Notes: a model not told the origin generated them from the letters alone. A stretch of 64,000 bases of DNA from Saccharina japonica (GCA_008828725.1 MEHQ01000877.1:141639-205638), one strand, 5' to 3'; positions 1 through 12,946 are shown, numbered from the stretch's first letter. Numbers and translations are program-made.

Positions 1-234
1 ACCATCACCAGCAAACACCACAACGACGACCATCCCCACCACCGCCACCACCCCTGCCCCACGAGCCGCAGGAGCACCAGAAGTTGTTGTTGCTCGTAGT
101 GGCTGGTGGTGGTTGGTGGTGGCTTCGTCCCGTGGTTTGGTGGTGGTTCCTGGTACGCACTCGTTCAGCAGCAGCAGCATTTTGTTTTTTTTTTGTCCAT
201 CCCATTTATTATCTGCTGCTGCTGCTGCTGCTGC
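1..234. repeat. GGT/CCA-rich low-complexity DNA, then short CTG repeat
   Basis: Positions 1-170 are imperfect CCA/TGG triplets, 213-234 is a CTG run, and 183-211 holds the poly(T) and CATCCCATTTATTATC end of a family E retroposon (minus strand). No gene seen; open frames here are low-complexity artefacts. Confidence 0.7.
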
Positions 235-270
235 AGAAAACAAAAAGACAATAAAACACGATTTCTGAAA

Positions 271-775
271 TGATACAGATTTTACGAAATACGAGCAAAA
301 AGACAATACAAATAAAAACGAATTCTGAAATGATTCAGATTTCTTAGTTTGCATTTTTCTCTGTACAAGGTTTTTGCGCTGACACGCATCGCTTAACAAT
401 AAATGTTGGTGGGTGGTGTTGGTGATTGTAGGACTACCAGCCCAGGGACCAACCGACCTGATACCTGATACAGATTTTACAAAATACGAGCAAAAAGATC
501 ATACAACAAAAACGAATTATGAAATGATTCAGATGTATTTGTTTACTGGTACATTTTTCTCTGTACTCGTACAAGGTTTTTGCGCTGACACGCATCGCTT
601 AATTAACAGTAAATGTTGGTGGGTGGTGTTGGTGATTGTGGGACTACCAGCCGAGGGACCAACCGACCAACCCAGTAAATCTCTCACCCACCACGCACAC
701 CCATCAATTACCTGCCGGTCAGTAAAAAAAGGTTTATGTGCTGACCCAAATCGCTTAGAATAAAAAACGATCCCA
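271..775. repeat. Tandem repeat, about 195-200 bp unit, two copies plus a remnant
   Basis: Unit 271-463 is repeated at 468-669: both contain TGATACAGATTTTAC, AATACGAGCAAAAAGA, TTTTTGCGCTGACACGCATC and TGTTGGTGGGTGGTGTTGG. A degraded third piece at 720-770 repeats GCTGACCCAAATCGCTTA. Non-coding. Confidence 0.75.
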
Positions 776-2780
776 TCAATGACAATTAATTGCAGGAACA
801 CAGCAAAAAGAGAAGAGCCGCCAACGCAGTAGCTTAATGCAGTTAGGAGTTTGACCACTTGAAGGCGTCTGTCACGCTCCTCATTCCCACCGTTCTTGTA
901 CATACGGGTAAGACTTGTTTATTTTCTTGGAGCAATGACTATCATTTTAGAGAGGATTTCCCCTGAGTTTCCTGTCAAATAATACTTTAAAATGCGAACC
1001 TCATGCGCAGACGGAAAGTGCCAAAAACAGCAACCTATTCACCGGGCAAGTGATTTATGTACGCTACTACAGGAATATCTGATGGTCGGCGATTTTTACC
1101 GCAACAGCACAGCAATAAACGCATACTCGTATGATCTTCCGCCTGAGCTACCGTCGCAGAAGTTGTTTGAGTACTGCTGCTTGCTGTGCTGCAGTGCAGC
1201 AGCGGCAGCAGCAGCAGTAGTACGCCATGAGCTCTGCCTGGTAGTCTGTATGATGGTGTCTCTCTACGCCCACAAAAAATGCGGTTGTGCAGCTATACAT
1301 CATGAGCTCTTCTATCTGATAGTCTGTATGCTGGTGTCATTCCCTGGTGGTGCTGCACGAATGCCGGCCATCGGGCGACTACAGCAGTACGCCATGGTGA
1401 TTACGCACCGAAGCGCCCACTGCTTCCGCCCGTTGCTGCTGCTGCTACTGCTGCTGCACACAGCCCCCGCGCCCTGCTGCACTTAGCTTCCGCGCCCACA
1501 GCCACATTACTTAGGCATGCGCTATCGCACCAGCAGTTGACCTTGTGCTGCTGATGCACATCATCAACAAACTCTGTATGATGACCTGTTTTACGATATC
1601 TCCGACGAAGCAGTTGGTGGCGAAGCGCTGCTGCTGCTGTTTAAATGCCGGCCATGCTCTGCCGTGCGTTGTCGTCGTTCCCGACAAACTAAAGTACGGA
1701 CTATAGACTAGTCGTGCTGCTGCCAGCAAAAAGTGAAAAGCTGAAAGCTATTTTAAAGCTGTCGATCGAAAGTTGGGCCGTTCGTCACGAAGAAATTAGG
1801 TGTATTACGGTCCACTCGTAACTAACGACCGACCCCAGCCGACGCAATTGTCATATTGTCATGTTATCTATATTTAGTGTGTATACTCCACTCGCAGCTA
1901 CTGGGGGCATCTACGAGTACCTGTGAATTGTTTCTGTCTCCGCAAGAAGGCAAAAAGAGGCCATTCAGGCAGCCATACGATAAAACAAGACGAATAAAGA
2001 AAGTGGCAACTCTCTCCACAGCTATATATGTCTTTCCTGTGTCGCATGCTGTGTTGCATGGTGATACCACAACAACCACGAGACGGCGGTGTATGGCATG
2101 TATGTGCATGATGTGTCGGAACAAAGAAGAAGTGCGCATTGCGTACAGCGCTTCATTGCTACTTTCGTGATATATATCATGTGTATATCTATTACCTCGC
2201 AGAATACCACAGCATACGAACCACATTGAGACCACATATTATACGAAACATGGTTGCCTTTTTGCTTTTTATTGTATTATACATACGAGTATGTTGTGGT
2301 ATATGTTGGCACGCTCGTGGCGTTTCGTATGTACTTCGTATGCACCCACGACAATATTGCTCTCTGCGTCAGATACCCTCGGAAGGTGTATACATGGGAT
2401 CAAACGCTAACATACCAGGTACCAGGTACTATTTATCTATTTATTAGTATTACTAACCACCACCCTACCTACACGTTAGCGGTAAAAAAACAAGTATGTA
2501 CCTGGTATATTCATTAATTTGAAACTGGCTTCTCTTACTGTCAGCAAAATATGATCCGTGCTCCACATCATGAGCACCAGTGGCACCACGCGTCGTGAGG
2601 GCGGGGGTGCACGGAAACAAACTTTAAGACGTGGTACTACTCACTTTTGTATTTTGTATGTATGTATGTGCTGACTGAAACCCTTCGCTCATTGGAAACT
2701 TGTAAAAACAAAAAAGGAAAAATGTAATGCTCGACCTATATACAGTAAATGTAAATATACCCCTACGTGCCTCGCAGGCG
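776..2780. other. No gene recognised
   Basis: Only short open frames with unconvincing composition (for example 992-1486, rich in CTG-derived Cys/Leu/Ala). Three TACCWGGTA motifs lie at 2413, 2420 and 2499. Confidence 0.6.
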
Positions 2781-4440
2781 GAAACTGTCTTAAAATTGGT
2801 ATTAATTCAACAATTTCACACTAAATCCAAGGCGTTCTGTTTGTTTTGCACCCACCCATATAAAATACAACCAATATGATAATACCAATCTGAATTATTA
2901 CTATCTGTATTAAGAATATAACTGCATGCTATATATGGTGGTAAGGGTAAACTCCGTGCAAGACTACTTTTTGTTCGATCTGTTTTCGGTGAAGAGCTTT
3001 TGAACTACGACGAGTTGCAGGATAAGATGCCCAGAGTCCAAAGACGTGATCACCAGGACTGAACGAAAACAAAACTTTGTTGCAGGGTTTTACTCCGATT
3101 CTGAAACCAAGTAAGATATATTTTGTCGAGGACCATCAATTGTTCCTTATCACTGCAACACCACGAATTGGTCGCGTACTTTTCATTCAACCAAAAAAAA
3201 ACAAAAAAGTTGGGTCTGTAGATCGGCGAAAGGAAATATTTGTCGCCTACGATATTATTTTTGCATCTATCGGGTGGAGTGTTTTTCCCATTGAAGTGAA
3301 CCATACGTTTTGAGGGGGGTTTTCTGTGTGCCTCTTCGTCATTCTTTCGTTGTCTTTGAAATCGGAAAGACGTTGTTAGGTGTGGGCAATTCCGAGGGTG
3401 TTTCGAATCCATCCGTGCCCTAAAAAATAAATAGTGTTGCGAAACGTACTACTCCTCCCACCCGATGGAAATATAATTATTTAAGATGTCATAGAAACAC
3501 TGAGAGGCAAAAAAAAGGCAACACACGCAGGCAAAAATACCCCTTAAAGAACCCCCTTGTTCGCGGAAGAACGAGCGTTCTAGAGGCGTTTTTACGATTT
3601 TGATCGCGAGGTGGAAACTGTCTTGGAATTAGTATGAATTCACCAATTTCACACTTAATCCATGACGTTCTGTTTTATTTTTCGCCCACCCATATAAAAT
3701 ACAACCAATGTGATAATACCAATCTAAATTTTTACTCGTATTCATAATATGCTATATACGGTGAAAAAAATAATATATATATATACGGTGGTAGGGGTAA
3801 CATCCGTGCAAGACTACTTTTTGTCCGCGATCTGTTTTCGGTGAAGCGCTTTTGAAATACGATGAATTGCAGGAGAAGACGCTCATAGTCTCATAGTCGT
3901 GATCACCAGGGACGAACGAAAAAAAAAAAATCTGGAGGGTTTTAATATAGCCAATTATGAAACAAGTAAGTTATATCTTGTCGAGGACCATACTTAGCTC
4001 CTTTTCGCCACAACACCACCAATTGCTCGCGTAATTTTCATTCAACCAAAACAAATAAAAAAGTTGAGTCTGTAGATCGGCGAAAGGATTTCTTTGCCGC
4101 CTAGTATTTTTGTATCTTTCGGGTGGAGTGTTTTTCCCATTCAATTGAACCATACGTTTTGAGGGGGGTTTTCTGCGCCTCTTCGTCATTTTGTTGTTCT
4201 CTTCAAAATCGGAAGGACGTTGTTAGGTCTTGGAAATTCCGAGGGCGTTTCAAATCCGTGTTCCAAATAGTGTTGCGAAACGTACTACTCCTCCCACCCC
4301 ATGGAAATATATTTATTCAAGATTTTATAGAAACACTGAGAGGCAAAAAAATCAGGCAAAACAAGCAAGCAAAAATACCCCTTGAAGAACCCCCTTGTTC
4401 GCGGAAGAACGAGCGTTCTAGAGGTATTTTTACGATTTTG
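2781..4440. repeat. Tandem duplication of about 830 bp
   Basis: 2781-3600 and 3612-4440 align almost throughout. Landmarks: GGAAACTGTCTT at 2780 and 3611, CCCATATAAAATACAACCAAT, GTGCAAGACTACTTTTTGT, CCTTGTTCGCGGAAGAACGA. The copies differ by substitutions and small indels. Minus-strand open frames at 3050-3412 and 3971-4189 resemble each other but have no recognisable domain and differ in length, so I do not call a gene. Confidence 0.75.
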
Positions 4441-4582
4441 GTCGGCTATCACCATCATCACGAGAAAAAAATTCCTTAAGCTAATTCTTATGCAGTCAAA
4501 TACGTGGGTCAAAAAAGCCGGTTTCCGACTGGAGACACAATCGGGCTTTCTTTTACACTTGAAAAGGAGCTTTTTCGATCCC

Positions 4583-4791
4583 AACTTTTTCGATTGAGAA
4601 ATTCAATCCACGAATCCCGTCGAAAAACTCGAGATTTTCGACGAGATTCGTGGCTTGAAGTTCCCAATCGAAAAAGTTTTTGAAGCTCACCGCATCTCTT
4701 TCACCCCTCCAAACACACGGTCGTACCACCCAGCGGCAGCCTAAACACCTCTCCGATACTGGGTTGACTGCTCTACTGCTGCTGCTGCTCT

Positions 4792-4823
<32 letters not shown>

Positions 4824-5004
4824 TCTCGCAGCGCCGCACTTCCTAGAACCCGCGAGCAGGACACGACGCTGTTTTCAACTCTCGTATCAATCACCCCCAG
4901 GAAGAGCACAAAAAACTGCAAAATCGGTCCGATTGACGATAGAGAAGGCATCCAGACACACCCCGTCGAATTTATAGTGGATCGAAAACCGAGGTTTTCG
5001 ATCC
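4583..5004. repeat. Cluster of near-perfect palindromes
   Basis: 4608-4653 is a 46-nt hairpin centred on CTCGAG (arms CCACGAATC / GATTCGTGG), nested inside outer arms AACTTTTTCGATTG (4583) and CAATCGAAAAAGTT (4665). A second hairpin, GGATCGAAAACC / GGTTTTCGATCC, lies at 4979-5004. A CTG repeat (4775-4823) sits between them. Could be the ends of a fold-back element. Confidence 0.6.
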
Positions 5005-5097
5005 TCTCAATCCGACGACATAGGAATTAACCTTAGTGCTTGCTGGGGATATAAACTGACAAAAACAACTGCACGGACCATACACGAACTTTTATTA

Positions 5098-5228
5098 CTA
5101 CGCGGGACCATAGTAAAGAGGGCGTATACGGTACCTGGTACACACAAACAACTATCTATATACTTAACATTGTTTACTGCTGTAACTGTATTTGGTCCTA
5201 TATATTTGCTACGTATGGTCGCTGGTAA
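5098..5228. mobile_element. Family A MITE (TA-flanked)
   Basis: Starts CTACGCGGGACCATAGTAAA and ends GGTCGCTGGTAA, a diverged form of the family terminal repeat TTACGGAGGACCATAGTAAA. A TA lies on each side. Non-coding, 131 bp. Confidence 0.65.
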
Positions 5229-5540
5229 TAGTACTATTTCGCAATACTACTCGTGACATGCGGTTGGTCAACAGAAAAAAAGGGCACATTTTCCTGGCTT
5301 GGCTGACCAACCCAGCGACTACCCCACGTGTGCTCACGCTTGCAGCAGGAACATTGCTTGCGGCCGACTTGGGGATGTTAACCTGCACGTGGTGACCTTT
5401 CTCAAAAGGAATGGCTACGTGCGGGTCCCTCAAATCACCAAAACCAACCACACTCTACCCCAGTCCCCGATACAGACAAGCCTCATATTCTCCACCAATA
5501 AACCCTGTTTTGTTCGTTACCCCGGTAGCCGTTACGTCGT

Positions 5541-5726
5541 CTACGTACAAAACTATCCCCTATCTATATATTTACCATTGTTTACTAACTGTATCTGGTC
5601 TTATTTACCACGCATGGCCCCCTTTTAATACTACACAGGGGACCTAGAGTAAGTAGGACACACGGCCCCCTTTTTTCAGTATTAATATCAATATGATTTG
5701 ATCTTATTTACAAGGTTCCCCTGTAA
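5541..5726. mobile_element. Family A MITE (5631-5726) next to a half copy
   Basis: 5631-5726 begins CTACACAGGGGACC and ends GGTTCCCCTGTAA, with TA on both sides. Immediately upstream, 5541-5628 is a one-ended fragment of the same family (TTTACCATTG ... TGGTCTTATTTACC). Non-coding. Confidence 0.55.
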
Positions 5727-6012
5727 TAGTAGAGTATTGCAATACTACTACTCGTGACGTACCTGGCCCTCGAGATAGTCCATTGCGATGTACTTCTAGT
5801 TTTTCTCAGAAGAACGAGTTGGGTGAGGCAATACTGAAAGCTCCTAGAATATAATCAAGTCACAAAAAGTCTCTGTGGAAGGCTTGAGCTTTATTTTTAC
5901 CCATCCGCTGGAGGACGAATTAAAATAAAATATAAAAAAAGCCTCCGAAGCTTTACCTGTTACCCCCTTCCTGGTAAGCACGCACCTGAACAACTGCTAT
6001 TAATAACGTATA

Positions 6013-6118
6013 TCACGCGGGAGACCATATTGAATAGGACTTACGGCACAGACAAAAACCTATGCATTCACTGTTCGTACTAACAACATTTAGTCCTGTT
6101 TTCAATGGTCTCTCGCAA
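6013..6118. mobile_element. Family A MITE, diverged
   Basis: Inverted ends CGGGAGACCATATTGAATAG and AGTCCTGTTTTCAATGGTCT, 106 bp, TA before the left end. Interior resembles other copies (GACAAAAACCTAT ... TACTAACAACATTT). Confidence 0.55.
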
Positions 6119-6514
6119 CAATGACTGCAAGAAAAATACTTACCAACAACTACAGCAAATACAAACTAAGCCCACTCCTATGCGGTACAATTCCGAGGTA
6201 ACGACTGTGGTCACTCTTCAGCGTGCAGTATCGCGTACGTTCAGGCTCCTTCCTGCACAGGCGGTGATAAGAAGAATTTTGATCGCTCGTCTAGACATGG
6301 CACTACTATACTGTAGCACGAAGAAATTAAGCTCCTACGTGAGCGAGCACGAATGAACGTTCATTGTGTTGTGTAGGCCGGTCGTGGTCGGATGAAGCCT
6401 AGGCTACATCTAGCAGGAGGCGTTTTTGTCCGATTAGTAGAGTGGCCAATAGGCTTCGCGTCCTGCATTACAGTGGTGGGGTTTGGGATGACTACCCACG
6501 GTCACCTCGTGTTG

Positions 6515-6715
6515 TAGACTTTTTCCTTTCTTTTTTCCATCTCATTTATCATATTCGCCCTTCTTTTCTCTCTCCCTCTTTAGTCGTAACTCAGGCCAGA
6601 GGTCACTACGTAAGCTCTAATGCCCTCCTCCGCACTACGGTACGTGCCTTGCATTTCTATCGCGAGAAGCTTTTAACACTTTCTTCCCTCGTCACTCTCG
6701 TCGAGTTGTACTCGC
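6515..6715 (-). mobile_element. Family E SINE-like retroposon
   Basis: Minus-strand copy of a roughly 200-bp repeat shared with 25005 and 30828. Read on the minus strand it ends in AAATGA-GATGG followed by an A-rich tail. Shared blocks (given on the plus strand) include TCGCGAGAAG, CACTACGGT and TAGTCGTAACTCAG. No clear A or B box. Confidence 0.55.
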
Positions 6716-8704
6716 TAGGGTTGCTGGACACCCATTCCCCGCAGCAGACGTTGCCGTCGCAGGCACGCATGCGTTCTCTGAACCTTGCACTCTCGTCGCC
6801 AGCAAGAGGCATGGTATAACTCGCCGAGGACACCAAGAATCAGCACAGGAGACGGACGTGGCATCTACTGTAGTATACCGTTCGGGCGCTTCCCCAGGCT
6901 GCATGTTTTGTGCATTTTTTGGGGCGATCCTTCTACCCCTTGGACCTCATTGTAGTGTGCGGTTGTGTTACTAATAGCAGCAATCGTTATGGCCGGGTCT
7001 AAGCTTTTAGTGCAGGTGTACTGTTGTAGCTTTGTTCGCCCCTCAGGTCCTCCTACACTAGCTTGGTGAGGCCGCGCCCACCACTTATTGCTGGTTTCCA
7101 CGAACGACGTGTGGGAATACCGGCCTACCTAGGTTTTGCGCATAGGTTGAACCTGTATCCTACAGCTCGACCTCGCTGTGTCGGAAGGCTGTCACGGCGC
7201 TCACATACATACATAGTCGGGTGTGAGAGCGTTGAGAAGAAGGTCGCCGGGCAGTGCGGGAGAAAACCGTATGGCGCCAATATCAGGATGGTTTGATATC
7301 TGGCGATGTTTCCAGGACTCGCAGAAAGCTATCTGCATCCTGATCCTGCTGTTATTTGTGTTGACCAGCTCGTCGTGTAACTGCTCACTATTAATATTAA
7401 TAGTGGCGTTTTTTCGTGGTCCTACTTTCCCTGGAACGAATTCCAAGGCATCTGTTCCTGTCCGAGTCCATGCTCCGACGCCTTGAGCTAGACAGTGACT
7501 ACCGATGTTCATGCTCCGACTTCGTGGACTTCGTAGAAGAGCCTAACGCTTAATTGAATGCACCGCCTCGACAAGTTGACGGGGGCCGTACACAGCTTTA
7601 CGCTTACAACCTATCTACATATATTTCCCGCGGCACAACCAATCGCTACCGACACTGCAGCCACTTCGCGCTTTACTACGAGTCCTTCGATACCAAACCG
7701 CAAGCCAGCTACATACTACAGCGCCAATACGACGAGCGTCGTGAGCTTTATGAGCTTCGCCAGCTACTTCTGCTTTATGAACTACCTGGTACTGTACACC
7801 AGCTTCAGCTCTGTTACCTTTGTTCACCACACCGGCTTCGTCAGCTACGTACGAAGTATGTATATCACCGTCGAGAGCAACCCCCACCTTCATCGACTCT
7901 TTCAAACTGCGGGTAGGAACATGAGTTGCATCATTAACAGCAGAAGCGGAAGTGAATTACTACAACACCGGTAGGTGTCATATTTGTTTAACATATAGAG
8001 GGTATTCACAGGCGGACGGATACCAGTGGACGAAACGCTGTAAGACACCTGTAGGGTGCGGAGTGTGTGTGACGTTGTCTATAGGAGCAGTTTCATCTGT
8101 TTTTCGATTTCAGTACAAACCAAGGTTGACTTTTTGAACCCTTGCGTGTGCCTCGTCGAAGTACCAGGTATTTATGTCATTTGGACATGCCTTTTAATGG
8201 GATGTTGATTGCTGCTGTTCGACTGGAGGTTTTTGATTGAGAGCAACTTGGTAATACTAGTATGCGCATGCATCGTGAACAATACATTCATGAGTTCGAT
8301 GAAGTTGACAAGCGCAGCAGTAGTGAAAGACGACACCACCAATTGAAATGACCTTTCACTTCGTGAGCGTTAGGTTAGAAACCCATTCGATTCCGTTTAC
8401 AGGCTCAACAGGGAAATAATGGGGGATCCGGGGTTACAAAGACGTTGCAGCGCACAATTTCTAAGGAACGAGTACGTTCTTGTCAACAAAATGTTTTTCT
8501 TGATTTTCTTGATATTCTTGATATTCTTGAAAACATATGCATATTATTATAATACCCCCGGGTTGAATTTCCCACAGTGACCACGGTATTGGTTTTCGAC
8601 ATCAGGACAATCTGCAGACGACGCGGTTTCCGTGAAGGATAAGCGCAAAAGAAAATAAATAAAATAATAACAGCCAAGTCATGACGTGTTATCAATGCCC
8701 AGTA
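6716..8704. other. No gene supported; mutually open frames at 7554-7974
   Basis: Three frames stay open over 7554-7974 (two plus, one minus). None has a recognisable domain and the composition is Tyr/Ser/Thr/Arg rich. A TACCAGGTA lies at 8162. Reported as unexplained, not as a gene. Confidence 0.4.
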
Positions 8705-8808
8705 TTATAGGGGGCCATAGTAAATAAGACCTACTTTTACACTAAAACCTATATATTTTCCTAGTTTTAGTGACACTATTTGGTCCTATTTACTATATGC
8801 CTCCGTAA
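8705..8808. mobile_element. Family A MITE
   Basis: Left TTATAGGGGGCCATAGTAAA and right TATTTACTATATGCCTCCGT plus AA, with TA on both sides. 104 bp, non-coding. One of the cleaner copies, used as reference for the interior. Confidence 0.75.
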
Positions 8809-9238
8809 TAGGGGTGTCTAATGAATATAACAGTAAGTAGCACACCAAACTTGCCAGGTATGTATGTATATGATACCCACATGCTTTTCGATGAAGCACA
8901 TGAACTCCCGTGTCCTCGGCACGTTTCGAGGTCCTTTTCTCGACGCGATGTGGACCTTTTCGTTTGATGATCCCACTACTACCATGCCCGCTCGTCCCGA
9001 ACTCGCCCGGAGAAGGTCTGTCCGGTGGCCTCTGTTCACCGGCTATTTAAAGTGCGGCAGGAGTACTACGCGCACAGTAGTAGTGTCGAAATGCCACAAG
9101 TCGGCATGTTGTATGTCGGCTTATTACTGCCGTTTCAAAGTATAAGGATGTTCTGCATCACCGGTACAGTATTAGTGTCGTGAAATGTCGACAGGGCTGT
9201 GTCATACATGTATTGGTCATGCGTTTGTATTAATGGTA

Positions 9239-9322
9239 TTACGGAACGCACGAAAAGCTATACCTTTATCTATGTTTACTGACAATATTATTTGGCGATA
9301 TTTACTCTATGGTCCTCCGTAA
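9239..9322. mobile_element. Family A MITE, shortened
   Basis: Starts TTACGGAACGC after a TA and ends TTTACTCTATGGTCCTCCGT plus AA. The right end is canonical; the left third is diverged. 84 bp. Confidence 0.6.
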
Positions 9323-9426
9323 CCATGCAACCCATTAGTCGGGTTGTTTGAAGGCAAGGTATCGGTTGTGTTGTGCCGTCGACACTTTCTGATTGCGGCA
9401 TGAATCCCGCTTACACTTTTCACAAC

Positions 9427-9461
9427 TACTACTACTACTACTACTACTACTACTGCTACTG

Positions 9462-9559
<98 letters not shown>

Positions 9560-9595
9560 GCTGCTACTACTACTGCTACTACTACTACTACTACG
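9427..9595. repeat. TAC/GTA trinucleotide microsatellite
   Basis: About 55 near-perfect triplets with a few TGC interruptions. Translates to poly-Tyr, poly-Leu or poly-Ser by frame, so the long open frames across it are artefacts. Confidence 0.95.
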
Positions 9596-11211
9596 GCTTT
9601 GTGTTACCTGCCAGGTTGCTCGTTTTGGAGATGGTAGAACAAAAGCGGGACGTTTGTTTGGGGTATTGTGTCGATCGTGTTGTTGTGTTGCGTGACTCAC
9701 CGACGCAACTGCACGTACCCGGATAAATTGTCTGCATTAAGATTGGCCATTGACCAATAATCGAGAATGACAAAACTGCAAGTAGGATACGTTGCAGCTT
9801 CTGCAGCTTCATTGGCTGCGCAAAGCCTCGGCTACATCGATCGTGTACTGCTGCAGCAGGGGGGAGTCGGGTGCTAAAGCAAACAAACATACCATACTGT
9901 AGTAGTAATGGAATGAGACCCTCTTGGTTCCTGTGTGGACGGTGCAGAGCTCTTTTTAGTTGTTGGCTGGTCGGCCAGCGCCAATTGTTACGCTAAACCA
10001 AGCGTATGCTCCAACACGCACCGAACGCGTGTAGCAGCTTTGCGCAGCATGCAATAGGAACTGCGCAAACAAATGTCACGTACCCTTTTGTGCCGCAGGC
10101 GAAACATATTTTGGGAGGTATTTTTCATCGCCACCCGCTCGAAAACGTATGATGATGTTTCGCCGCTGCAGCAGTGTGTAGTTTATTACAACTCCCTTAA
10201 CAACTATATACCCGTCAGTTTCGAGCAAGAGGTTCAGAAATAGTGAGTAAATCCATATACCAGCATGGAGTACGTTTTGGCTCTATACTATGGATACAAC
10301 GATCCGTTTAAATACGCATTTGAAGGGTATTTCCCGTCGTTATTTTGACGTACACCTGAAACATCGCAAACACCCCCCCCCCCTCCCCTTGCTGACCCCT
10401 GCATGGGGAATCGCCTCTGAACAAGCCGTTGCCGCTGCGCAACGCCTATAAGAAGCTCTGTCCCGGACCGACAGATCCGACATTAAACCGAGTCGAACCG
10501 AGATTAAATAGCTTCGGCGGGCCTGGCACGAAGCAAAATACTACCAAAATACCGCGTGTGTCGGTCGATTTTCGCCGTCTAGTAAGACACCTTGGGAGCG
10601 AAAAAACAGTCAGTTTCAGCCCATACTATGGCACACCGGGCGTTTCATTTTGAGCGAACCGCTCGAGGTGATGGGTTAGGTAGAAGGCCCATTGTGCCAT
10701 CTTTAAGTGTTTATACGAAAACGAGAAGACCGATTGAACAGTATCGCCCCTATGTTCTTCTCACGACTAATAGGGCGCCTTGAAAGGGTCTGCGCACATA
10801 ATCATCGACTTCGCCTCCTACCGCCTGACTGCGGTCTTTCGATTTAATTGCTAAACATATCTCTAACTTTTAAAAAAAATGCCGTGCGCTCGTCGGCAGC
10901 ACTGTGTCTCTCTCTCGGTCTCTGCTTATATTCTACAAACATATATACCATACATGCATATATCGCCCAATGCGGGCATACGCGGAGCACCGGCGGTCAT
11001 CAGCCCGCCGCAGCTTATCCCCTCGTGTATGTCCTTGTATATGTAGGCCCTGCTCATTAGGCATATATATGTAGTACGCAAGACGAAACACATAACATAC
11101 CGATCAGCATTATTATCCTGAAGCTGCACGAAGGGACAACCGGAGTAGATATATAGATGGCGCACATACCAGATCAATAGTCTATTTATTTATTGCTGTA
11201 CAGCAGTAGTA
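9596..11211. other. No gene recognised
   Basis: Contains a C-run at 10373-10383 and short unremarkable open frames. No element ends or domains seen. Confidence 0.5.
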
Positions 11212-11318
11212 TTAGGGAGAACCATCATAGTAAATAGGACTAAATATTGTCAGAAAAACCATTTAAATATATAGGTCTTTGTTTGTACCGTAGGTTCTAT
11301 TGACTATGGTTGCTCTAC
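11212..11318. mobile_element. Family A MITE
   Basis: Starts TTAGGGAGAACC, continues CATAGTAAATAGGACTAAAT; the right end mirrors it with GGTTCTATTGACTATGGT. TA precedes the left end. The right boundary is approximate. Confidence 0.6.
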
Positions 11319-12280
11319 GACGCCGGTGTGTGCCAGCGGGAAAGACCAGCGCTATACGTGGCGGCTACCAGCGCTACTCCGGATTGGGAAATACATAGGT
11401 TTCAGTATGGAAACGGAAAACTGGGCCAAGCGGTTTCGCCGGCGCGATAGCGGGCAACCGGCGCTATAGAGGGACCACTACTGGCGCTATAGAGGAACCA
11501 GTATCCGTACATACCTGGTACATACACAGAGTTACTGGAAAGTTACGAGAATAATGTATTTGTCAGAAAGTAGCTACGCATCGACCAGCGAGCACCAAGC
11601 ATCGTTGCTCTGGGTCGGCTAATACACTGGTCCGTAAAGGTAACGCGCCGCTGTAAAGCGTGCAACTGCGGCCGAGGTCTGTTGTACGCTCACCCCTTTT
11701 AACAATTTCTTCCCTTGCCGGTATGTTTAGCATAGGGTTTTTTTGCCTTTCTGCCCTACACGTGGCATGGTCGAAAACAATCATCCTTTACATACAAGCT
11801 GTTATTGTACCACAGTAATAGCAAGGTAGTTTTGCCGATGACAACGCAATCCTGTGTGTACAAACTGCCTAGCGCGTGCCAAGACGATCTACCGGCATGC
11901 CCTTCCCACTTTCCAGGGTTGCCCACATGTCGGCAATATTATATCATAAGTTAACCGTGGTGGTTTTGAATACAACAACGACGGATCCAGCGACGGGGTT
12001 AAAGTACACAATGCACTTTATTTTCACATTTTCCTTGCGTGGGCCAAGAGGACGAAACCAAACGGGAAGATGGGCTCGCGTGTAACAAGGAATGTGAAGG
12101 TACACCAGTAGTATGTACTAGGAAGTTTTAATGCACAATGCCTGCCTTTCTTTGGAGATTCAGCAGCAGCAGTAGTACTGTAGTTCTAGAGACTTCATTA
12201 ATGTCATGATGAGCTGAACTTAAAACGCTCTCTGTTATACCTAGTGTGATGGGGTACCGCCCGAGGGTCTACTTCATATA
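11319..12280. other. No gene recognised
   Basis: Short segment GGCGCTAT/CAGCGCTA recurs between 11350 and 11510 (AT/GC-mixed minirepeats). TACCTGGTA at 11512. No coding signal. Confidence 0.45.
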
Positions 12281-12300
12281 CAGCAGCAGCAGCAGCAGCG

Positions 12301-12353
<53 letters not shown>

Positions 12354-12362
12354 AGCAGCAGC

Positions 12363-12400
<38 letters not shown>
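12281..12400. repeat. CAG trinucleotide microsatellite
   Basis: About 40 CAG triplets with a few CAA, CGA and CACAG interruptions. Not part of a recognisable gene. Confidence 0.95.
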
Positions 12401-12401
<1 letters not shown>

Positions 12402-12946
12402 GTACGGGGCATCCATGTGACAAGAAGGATTCTTTTTTGGTGGTACGATACAGTATACGAAAGCTTTCTATTTACAAGAAGAGCTGTATGCGTGATCTCA
12501 CACGTATAATATATACCCTGAAGCGAACCTTTAACCCGTGGAAGGAGATCTGGCGGTGAATCGGGACCAAGTTCGGGTTCATCCTTACTCGTGGAAGGAA
12601 ATCTGTGTCGGCGAATCGGAGCGAACATCGATTCATTTTTTGTTACGTACAAAATTGGCGAACACGACTACAGTACATTCTCATCTGAATATACATTTCT
12701 TGGATTTCGAGCAATATGAAACTAGCGACACGAGACCCCCATTGCTGCCGCCGGAGGCTGGTGAGAAGGCCGAGCTGGTAAAAGACGAGAAAATGAGACT
12801 GAATTAGCAAACACCGGTCGTCCGTATTTTGCGATTCCGATACGTAGCGACAGAGAAGAAGTACAAGGGTACGTATGTTCGGTAGGGTACGTACTGAAGT
12901 ATATATATACAGCGGGGGTGTTTTCTCGGTAACCCCCGCGTGTGTA

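Noticed and set aside
9335-9726. Long open frames encoding poly-Tyr, poly-Leu or poly-Ser
   Set aside because: They are translations of the TAC microsatellite in three frames.
12204-12652. Open frames with poly-Cys, poly-Ala, poly-Ser
   Set aside because: Products of the CAG repeat on both strands; no flanking domain.
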